Assembly: GCA_029891345.1 (NCBI GenBank) | Contig: CM057002.1 | Coordinates: forward strand, 60,068,777 to 60,132,776 | Direction of reading: 5' to 3' | DNA from: Dryococelus australis | Lineage: Eukaryota; Arthropoda; Insecta; Phasmatodea; Phasmatidae | DNA length: 64,000 nucleotides | In this document: piece after piece, positions 55,407 through 64,000 of the stretch | How the letters are laid out: each line of letters starts with the position of its first letter | How positions within the stretch are numbered: position 1 is the first letter of the stretch | Translations under genes and position numbers: made by a program | The notes under the pieces: generated by a model | What the model was told of the DNA's origin: nothing | Database searches by the model: none | What the model saw: only the letters and a program-made list of their open reading frames with translations

Positions 55407-56727
55407 GTTAGCATGTTTATGTAATTAAGGGTGTTCGGTGACCTTGATTGTAAAGCCACTACTCTTACTTGGTGAGACGGGTGGGTAAGTGACGGCTCGA
55501 GAATAACCGCCAGCGTGAATTAAAATTTTTGAGCGCCTAATCAGTAATCAGGCGTCTAGTGGTTCAGAGATTATTAAGAGATTCCGTTGGATCCCTACTC
55601 TGTGCATAATCGTAGGATGTAAAACCGTACTAGAGTTTAATTTCTTTTCCGCCTAGGGATCTTTGTTACAAGTGGCTATTTACGGAAGAATTCGAGTTTT
55701 ACAGCAAACCGAGTATAGACAGGGAAGTACTGCTCCACAAAGCAAACTAGATAAAAGAGACGAAGCTCAATGCTATCTTGGTGGGCTCTTATTTTCCTCT
55801 ATGTTTGGGCTATTAGGTTGAATTTGCTGCCAACCATTCAACTCTTAAATATAATTATTTCAATTTTCATTCAGACTTTTAGTTACTTCTAATAACAATT
55901 TGGTAAAGATGTTATAGTTAGATGCTGTATTTACAAACGGTAACATGGAACTAAATATGTGTTTAACAATTGATGGTAGAGAATACATAGGTTGGCTAAT
56001 CTGTTAACTGCACAATAGTTTGATAAAATATTAATTGTACATATTTCTTTCTCTTAAGAAGGCAATGTCACTGATATCAGTCAATCTTGTACCATTTATT
56101 CTTAGGCAATCAGCATTTAGAAATTCAATAAAGCTCAATTCCAATTCCTGCAGTTGATAACAAACACCAACTCCATCTTCTCCAGCAACGAACATAACAA
56201 CGGAAACAATACAACTCCACGCTCATGCGCTGACAGTGAATGCCTGCATAAAAATTATATATTTTATTAATGATGATGAGAATAATTGAACTTATTTTAC
56301 TTTTGAGTTAAGTATATTTAAAAATACAATCATTTTGTTTACAAAATATATAACTTTCTTTATGAATTAGCATTATTTTTATTTTTTCAACAGTTGGCGA
56401 AGTCATTCGACCCTATAATTTAGTGGCCCACGAAATCACTATAGAGCTTCGACCCCCCGTATTTACCCTTCCATGCATAAGTCGCGAGGATTATTGAAAA
56501 TGTGGTTTCGCGATGTGAGGGCGTAGTCGAGTCGTGTTTGCCTACAGTGTCAAGAGGACGTCGGGAGCTATGAAAGATGCAAGGAGCAGAAGTTTGCCAA
56601 ACTTCCTGTTTGAAAAGCTGGTTTGCGACGGGATTGACAAGCGCGGCGGTGATGGGTTGGGGGGGGGGGGGGGGGTAAGGGGGAGGGTGGTGTGACCTAA
56701 CGACCTTCTCCGAATGCGCAGCGGGTA
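55407..56727. other. Unrecognised stretch with a G run
   Basis: A guanine run of about 17 lies at 56660-56676. No gene recognised. The open frame 56420-56836 (minus) is partly M1 sequence and not a gene. Confidence 0.5.
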
Positions 56728-57074
56728 AGATTAACATCGCCATGGGCCTCATCACTTTATTCATGCGTTGTGTCAAGTGAAACTGTGAAATTATTACAAA
56801 AGTGAATATTTTACAAATATGCTCATATTTACACATCGATGCATTAACAAAAAAGAAAAAGAAATCAAAATAAATAATTTAAATGATCAGAAATGGTTAC
56901 CTAACACTTTTTATTCGAAGTTAAAATGCGGAACTATTTCCCATCCATAGTTACCTACTTTACTTGGCCCGTGTCACTCAGGGCGCCCGTTAAAATATAC
57001 GCAGGCAGGGGGAATTGACATTTTTCTAAGGTTGATTTCAAAAGTGCTCACTTTATCGTGAACAGCCTTTACAG
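56728..57074. mobile_element. M1 element, orientation Y, left end missing
   Basis: Begins inside M1 (GATTAACATCGCCATGGGCC) and ends CTTTATCGTGAACAGCCTTTA. Confidence 0.85.
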
Positions 57075-57094
57075 TTACGGACGGAAATAGTTAG

Positions 57095-57517
57095 TATATC
57101 CATTCACATTACTTAATACTTTTCTGAAGCACTGCTTAAGTTCTACTTCCAGGATATTCCTCCGCCTCATACAAACGAAGCTTAACCCAGTCTTGAAATT
57201 TACAGGAAAGGGACAGCACATCTCATTCTTCAGCACTTAGTGCAATTATATTTTCCATAAGAACTATTTCTTACTAGGCGTTACCAACACATCTTATTTC
57301 TCTCTGTTTTTATTTGTATTAACTATAAGTGAAATATTATTGTTTCATATAAATATAAGCTGAAGTTCACTCTAACCAAAAATAAGACACTTTTACAGTA
57401 ACATAAGTACAAAACGCTAGTGATACATGAAATATTGAAGGAGACAAACACATATCTGATACATGGCGTGATTTTTCAAAGGTTTGATTCAAAAAGGTGA
57501 ATATACCGTAAATAGAC
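57095..57517. mobile_element. M2 element
   Basis: Left end TATATCCATTCACATTACTT and right end ATACCGTAAATAGAC, both decayed; the body has TTCCAGGATATTCCTCCGCC. Confidence 0.82.
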
Positions 57518-59380
57518 ACACTGCCACCGTGTGTAGTTTATTTTGTGTACTGCAATGTCATATTTGTTTGATGTCGAGCTTCGTCATTATTTTTTAATGT
57601 TCAGAATTTCTCAGATTGATCGTTTTGGTGATTTTTCGAGTTTGTGATATATACTGGCTGAAAAGGTTTGGCTGATAACGCCAGTCGCTTTTTGCGCTGC
57701 ATTATTAAAAGTAACTGAAACAACGAGAACACATGTTGATACAGTGCGACAAAGTGGAACAAGATTACATGCACATAGTTACAGAAGAGGGATTCAAACA
57801 AGAAGTTTCTCGAAGTTAGAACCATAGGCTAAAGTAGAATATGATTTTTTGAAAACATTAATTCTGGTTATATTATTTTTTACAGAATATTGGTATTAAC
57901 AATGCACATAGACTGCAAATGAATAAATATTTGCTCATAAAAAATTTAATTGAGAGAAATATTTTATAAAATTTTAAGATTTTTATGGAAATAATATTTC
58001 ATATTTTAACAATTTTCTAAATAAGTATGCATTCAAGGATACAATTTAAACAAAAACATTAATAAACAACTTTTTATATGATTCTTGGAGAAAAAATACA
58101 CATATAAAAATTAATAAAATATTATAAACGTTACTTCTAAAACTAACTAGCAATATATAATTTATTTACCAGATTTATTATAGCGGTCCATAACTTATTG
58201 TTTCATCTTTTGAAATGCGTGAGGGAAGATACACAGCTTAAAACTAACAACAAACAGCTAATACAATATGTCAATGATGAGTGACAATATCAGAGGAATA
58301 TTCGTATTATTGTTATTCGGCTTCCTGCGCGCTTAGTATTTGTTTAAAATTTAGTTTAACTTGTTCATTTATTACAAACCGACATATGTATTTAGATTAA
58401 AATAGCATATTACATTCGCCATTTTTTTTTACGTCCACGTTTGACACTTAGAAAGCTAATCGGTGGACCGCTTACATACTACACACATTTTAACTCCAAC
58501 CAAAGTGCAGAAATAAGCGGTTAATTGAATTAATTCAGAGTCACAGTGACTATCACAATAAATGCATGAAATCACAAAACCAAGAAATGTTTTAATATAA
58601 TTATTTTAGAGTAAAATTATGATTTTCATAAATTGTAGTCATTATTACTGAACGTAATTTCCGTTGAACAAGTTTTCAATTTAATTAAGTATAAGCTTTT
58701 CGGTTTACTTGTCATACATATGTAATACAATACGTTCCTTTCTCCATCCACAAAAGCATTTTATAAACAGATACAGTAAAATTTGACTTCGGCATAGAAT
58801 TATGCAAGGACATTGGGAACGAAATACGAATAATATTTTTTTATAAAATTTACGAAATAAATTTACCGTACTTGACACAGATAAAATATGTAATGTTTGC
58901 CAACCTTGTAACAGGAAATAAAATGTTTACAGTACTTAGGTAATGCCTTACGAAATATTGTTGACTACTTGTAAATATGATATACTTTACTCAAGCTCTG
59001 CACAGTGTTTAGCAGTCTCGAAAGGTGGCTGACAATACAGATTATGTTTAACAGGCATACTATTAATTCTTAGAAACGCCTGAAATTTCAAAAGTAGGCA
59101 ACCCTCATCTCTTTGTGTGTGCATTTGTGTACTCGTAAACTGCCCGACAGAGAAAATGCTACACCAAAAAGGCGTGAATGTAGTACCGTGAAACTAGTAG
59201 AGCGGGTGTACACATACCTGGATAAGCATCTGAATACGATTTCTGGCCAGTAATTCAACAGGCGTTTGTGATATAAGGCAGACAAGCAGCACATGAAGCA
59301 GTAATTCAAGACGTGTTCACGGCCGCGCGAAGTGTTTTGGCTGTCATTGCGTCCGGAGAAAAATCAAGGCGATGAAATAC
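57518..59380. other. Unrecognised AT-rich stretch
   Basis: Very AT-rich. No exon of the PDE gene and no bounded repeat was seen. Confidence 0.5.
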
Positions 59381-59798
59381 CTTTAAGGGGCCGCCGTAGG
59401 CAGTTCCGTGAAACGGATGAGCCCACCAGAGATTTCATTGTAGGTCTCCATATTACCGGCTGGTCTTTTCCCCGTATTGCGTAGTAAACAAAACGTGATA
59501 CCACAGTCGTCGGTCACATTTGGCGACAGTGGTTCCAGGAAGGAAATAAGCATCGTCGTAGCGGGTCCGGAGCTTGGAGACAGGCGAGAGAGAATGAAGA
59601 TCGTCGCATCAGATGATGCACGGTGTGGCTCACCCACAGTCCACGGCTGGCGACATGTTCCCAAGTGTGCCGGGCGGTGTTTCGCCTAGAGGCGGAGGCA
59701 GGTTTGTTGTGAATGGAACAGTGTTTTCTTCAACGACGAATTCCGTTTCTGTCACTCCACTATTCAAATTCCTTGGCCAGGTCTCTGGCGGTGATGTG

Positions 59799-60453
59799 CA
59801 CAGTAAAAATAATTTGAGATAAAATTCCCTTACATGTAAGAGAAGCTAAATGCCTCTACGTGTAAAGTAAGATTACCTTTTAAATGTAGAGTAAAACTAC
59901 ATCACAAGTAAAGTATTATTCCCTAATAGTACGGAAAAAGTACTTGACAAAAGTGGGGAATAATCCCAAGCTAGTAAGGGGAAAATTACCTATATTGTAC
60001 AATAAAATTACATTTAAAAATGCCCTGTAATAAAGGCACTGCCAACTTTGATATTATCTACATTTTCTGACTAATAATAACCGAAACATCAACGCTAAAA
60101 ATCCGTTACAATTGCTGACGGGTGGGCGCGAACCATGCCCCTCTGTCCCGACAGGCCGATGCGCTATCTATTACACCACGAAGGCAACGAAACACCTCAG
60201 TGAATATTATTGTCTTAAATATTGTTTCTTCAGCCCGTCCGCGGACTTAGCTGTTGAGAATGCCGAAGAGATGCACGCTTCGTAAAGTAATTTTCCCATC
60301 CATGTATGGGATTTTCCACTACCATGTACGTGAATTTTGCTCCAGAGTGCGGTAATTTTACCTCACCTGTAAGGAAAACTGTGTTTCCCCCACAAGTTTG
60401 CGAATATTACCTTACACTTGTCAGGTAATTTTCCCATTATTTTTTTACATTGT
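59799..60453. mobile_element. M3 element inside the Tc1-like remnant
   Basis: Ends ACAGTAAAAATAATTTGAG and the inverted CCCATTATTTTTTTACATTGT, with the same inner text as 44278-45335 (CATCCATGTATGGGATTTT, ACAAGTTTGCGAATATTACC). The M2 insertion site is empty here. Confidence 0.82.
60120..60190 (-). repeat. tRNA-like segment inside M3, second copy
   Basis: Reverse strand reads TGGTGTAATAGATAGCGCAT, then CATGGTTCGCGCCCACCC, as in the 44.6 kb copy. The surrounding inner sequence is shared too. Confidence 0.6.
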
Positions 60454-60977
60454 GGCCATCGGCAGATTCCTTTGATGCTGTGGAGCCCCATGCAGCCCGT
60501 CAGCGCCAGCAATCATCACCAATAGCCGCTCACCTCTGCTGATGTACGCATTACAGCCACATTAACCTCACACCGCTGTGTTGATGAGGTTCTGCGGTCC
60601 GTAACAATTCAACACCTAAAAGTCATTTCAAATGCATGTTATCAACAGGACAACGTCCAGCCACAGACAGCTCAGGTCAGCCGCAATGCTTTGCAAGGCT
60701 CGGAGGTGCTTCATAGATCGGCACTATCTCCATATCTCTCACCGATTGAGACTCTGTGGGACATGGGTGGACGTCTGTTGAACACCCTCCCGCCCTCATG
60801 AAATGAAGATGGGCTATTGACTCCGATCAAAAATGCATGATCCGCGTTATCTCAGAACATTACTCGGACACCCATCGCGTCGATGCCACGTCGGGTTCAG
60901 CTAAGTATCGCCCAACCTGTATAATCCCCCTACTCACTGTTCACTCGGTATTTGAGACCACTGGAACCTTGTCTGTA

Positions 60978-61547
60978 TCAATACATAGTATAAAAGGAAG
61001 TTCCTGACGCGCGTCTCTCTATCTGTTTGACTGCGTTAATCTCCACAACCACTGAATGGATTTGGACGCGGTTTCTACTGTTATGACCTGCATTTATTGA
61101 GGAAGGTTTGTGTGTATTAAAAATTTCCCTAGAACTGATAGGAGCTAAGCATTAATGATATTAGTGAATCATGTCGGGAAAAAAGCTTGCCGCCAGTGCG
61201 CTCTCATGGAATACGCAGTCTAATACTTTAGAGTTATAACAAAATTATGTAAGAAAGAATTGTGTGTAATTAAATGATCTACAAAAAGTCAGCGGTAGCA
61301 TATATCTATCCTTAATAGATAAGTAGTAATAAGGGTATTTACAATTTAGATTACGCAATAAAACAAACGTAAAATTCACTGTCTTTTCTAGCCACAAAGA
61401 ACTTAATCATTATCAAAATTAATGAATTCATAATTAAAACTTTTTAATGTATATAAGAAATGTCCTTTAAGTCATACAATTATCGCCAATAATTTAAAAG
61501 TTATGAAAACTAAATTGTACCCGGGTGAAGTCGGGCCGGATCGCTAG
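60978..61547 (+). mobile_element. Non-autonomous Helitron, second copy type
   Basis: The likely 5' TC at 60978 follows an A. The 3' end GTCGGGCCGGATCGCTAG is followed by T. The terminal text CCCGGGTGAAGTCGGGCCGG is typical of arthropod Helitrons, and ACCACTGAATGGATTTGGAC is the usual 5' region. The 5' border is less sure than the 3' border. Confidence 0.75.
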
Positions 61548-64000
61548 TGTGAAAATATAATAGTTTGCCCTGCAACGGTTCTGCTATCTATGCATGTAGT
61601 TTTGTCTAGTTTCGAGTTTCGCTTCATTGTGCATCAGTGTATATGCCCGCGAATGAATGGGTACAGCAAACTACACACTTCTGCTTCAACCGTGTACTGA
61701 ATTAGCCATCTGGGACAAGGTCCGATTTAAAATTAACTTAAGTCAATGCGCAGACTGCCTTCAGAGGAACATTAATAGTATTGTAAAAAGCGAGCGCTAA
61801 AAATAGCAGCTTCTAATAGGCACGGAAATATACGAACTATTCAACGATGATAAATGGGATTTAACCCTGAGGGTCAGTTTGACTCTGTGCTACTCTTATA
61901 TAGTCCATTTCATATAAATGGTCTCAAATTTGACAGTTCTAGGAAAGTAGTGCCAATGGCGTCTGAGCGGCTATGTATCCTTACGCCACAGCTGAACTGT
62001 CGTTGACGTGACTGTTTGAAAACAAACACCATGTAATTACCAGTATTTGTAAACAAACAACATATGACTGCCTGTTTTTTTTGTAAACAAACTGCATGTG
62101 CCTCCTTCCAAATGACTTTTAGAAGCTGTGAAGGGCTGTTCAAACAGTTGCAGGTTGGCCAAAAATCCCATTTTTTTTAGTTTATAAATATTTTATGTAA
62201 ATGACTAACAGCCCATGTAATAAGTCTATAAATTGATAATGTTTTATCTTGCAAGAAATTTGTAATCAGGATGCACGAAAATGAAATTGTATTTTGACTG
62301 TCAAATGAATAAAAGATATTTTACTGTTTCTGAATACACTCTAGATATATTAATGACTAAGCTTGTCCCACTTACCTGAAGTAAGTTCTTGTAAACATAA
62401 AAATTTAGCATGGTTTCCACAAACACCAAATACCAAGATCCCTCCCCCCCCACCCCAAGGAATGAACAAATACCGAAATACCACCCCCCCCCCTTATTTC
62501 ACACCCCAACTTCTTTTCAAAGACAGTATACATTCTTATATACAGGCTATGCCTAATATTGCATTAAAAGTACATAATTCAGCTTTGTGGTATGATATGA
62601 CAACAAACTCTGTACAGCCTGATACTTTTATAGTGGTTATTATTCGCAGAATGTAGGTAGCCAAAATAATATTTAAGCAAATGTTCCATAATTTCAGTAA
62701 TTTTAATAACTCTCATTTAGTAACTCAAATGTTAAGTATTGCAGGCCTCCATACAACATACTTTAATAACTTTTCTTAAATACCTGTGTTCAAATTGTCA
62801 TGCTACAAATAAAAACTTATTTCTGTCTCAGTGTTGATATTTACACTGAAGTTCAGTCGCACAACCTCCCTCCTCAAATTGTGAATACAGCCCTAGGCTT
62901 TTTCTCGGGTACCTAATTAAAAACTGTAATTAAGTTCAGATATGTTACAAAGCGCTCTAGAGAAGCAGATGTGACCTACAGCAACAATATACCTAACGAA
63001 CATGTTACTTACACACTAAAAAGATGTTCCACCTACCCAAGATTGAAGACATCATAAAGTTAATTTTCCTTAGCGATAATTTTGGAATATCGAAGTTCCT
63101 GCTGATGCATGAGGCACTTCTTTATGATGTAGGAGCACCTTTGCTGGGTGCTTAAATTGAAATAATTTTGTTTGATAAGCATGTTGTAATTTACTTGATA
63201 TCAAAAAATTTTCTTACCAATATAAAGACTGTTTATGTGAATTATTCTTCTGCTACTCTTACAGTATTCTTAACAACATATGTTAAAAACATATAAGCGT
63301 TTTTAATTTGCAAAACAAAAATGCTCAAAACGTTTATGAAAGACTCCAACGTTGAAACCTAAATGCCATTATGTTACTTTCAAATACAGCTTTTAAAAAC
63401 AGGAATAACTTTTAAATTTATTTGCTAACAAGTATCCTTGCGTAAAAAGCTTGACAAATTTTATATACGTTCAAAAAATACAAGTGATACAACTTACAAG
63501 TTTGTATGGCCAGTAAGCTTTACATTTTGAAACCCTCCAGAACCAGAGTGTTAGAGTTCCAATCAATAATAACACAGAGATATGTTCATAGCAATGAAAT
63601 GTGGGCTCAATTAGGGTATCATCTTTATTTTATTTCTAGGGAAAAAGGAAAAAAAGAGCAGAGCGCCCGGGGAGGACTTTAGTTTATCGTCTTTCGTGAG
63701 ACTGGATTATTTCAATGTTCTTGCGATGCCGGAATCACATAGCCACAACGTGCCCGACATGACGGACAACAACCAATGTAATACAAGATATATCGTCGTA
63801 AGCCCGACCGATTCTGTCATCCGATCAGCAATTTTGGATTAGAAATTATTTTTATTCTTCGTCATGTCGTGCGGCACGACGCACAGAATGTACAACATTG
63901 CAAAACCAAATTATATTGAAAGCTTTCCCTACAATGGTAAATACGCAGTTTAAAAGAAAAATATATTGAAAACTACTGTATTTAACTCTTAGAAATAATA
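61548..64000. other. Unrecognised stretch to the right edge
   Basis: AT-rich, with C-rich low-complexity tracts at 62440-62495. No exon of the PDE10-like gene was recognised. Confidence 0.5.

Larger units (their letters stand above)
59387..60925 (+). pseudogene. Tc1-like transposase remnant split by an M3 element
   Basis: 59387-59798 carries the N-terminal helix-turn-helix text RETDEPTRDFIVGLHITGWS, then the block with FFNDEFRFCHS (first catalytic aspartate). 60454-60925 carries YQQDNVQPQTAQV (second aspartate) and SPYLSPIETLWDMGGRLL (catalytic glutamate in PIE). Stops and frame changes occur in both parts, and the M3 insertion lies between them, so it is inactive. Confidence 0.82.

Overview
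The window looks like a repeat-rich animal genome, most likely insect. It is AT-rich, with small GC-rich exons separated by long introns that are full of short DNA transposons, tRNA-derived SINEs and Helitrons. There are no bacterial-type operons and no rRNA. The species cannot be fixed from the sequence. 

Only one host gene can be supported. It lies on the minus strand and runs from about 51.7 kb down to 11.8 kb: a cyclic-nucleotide phosphodiesterase of the PDE10 type. Eleven exons were found by reading frame, splice sites and matching codon phase. Together they encode a 783-residue C-terminal portion: the end of GAF-A, all of GAF-B, the complete HD-type catalytic domain with its metal ligands, and an unusual ~150-residue charged tail ending in a stop at 11834. 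The first coding exons were not found and probably lie beyond the right edge. 

Layout, left to right: 1-1273, a decayed pogo/Tigger transposase (minus strand) cut by the window edge. 1274-11833, sequence downstream of the gene with a SINE flanked by target-site duplications, several minisatellites, a foldback element (7062-7873) and an internally deleted mariner-type element (10567-11242). 11834-51719, the PDE10-like gene, with introns of 1.5-8 kb packed with repeats. 51720-64000, sequence upstream of exon 1 with more of the same repeat families, a broken Tc1-like transposase split by a MITE, and a Helitron. 

Main repeat families, with names used in this annotation only: M1 (inverted ends AGGCTGTTCACG, about 425 bp plus a ~240 bp variant, about 15 copies); M2 (ends TAGTCCATTCACGG, about 425 bp, 5 copies); M3 (ends CACTGCAAAAATAATT, about 650 bp, with a tRNA-like segment inside, 2 copies); M4 (ends AAGCCCCTGT, 2 copies); M7 (ends TAGRGAY...GAA.TTCGCG, hAT-like with an 8-bp duplication); M9 (long inverted ends, host of three nested insertions); a foldback family FB (2 copies); SINE-A and SINE-B (tRNA-derived); and Helitrons (2 copies with canonical termini). 

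The most unusual pattern is how tightly these elements abut the exons. Six of the ten internal splice donors have an M1, M2 or M3 element starting within about 20-95 bp, and three acceptors have an element within about 10-30 bp. Exon 5 lies alone between two M1 copies in opposite orientation. No unambiguous new multi-gene system was found.
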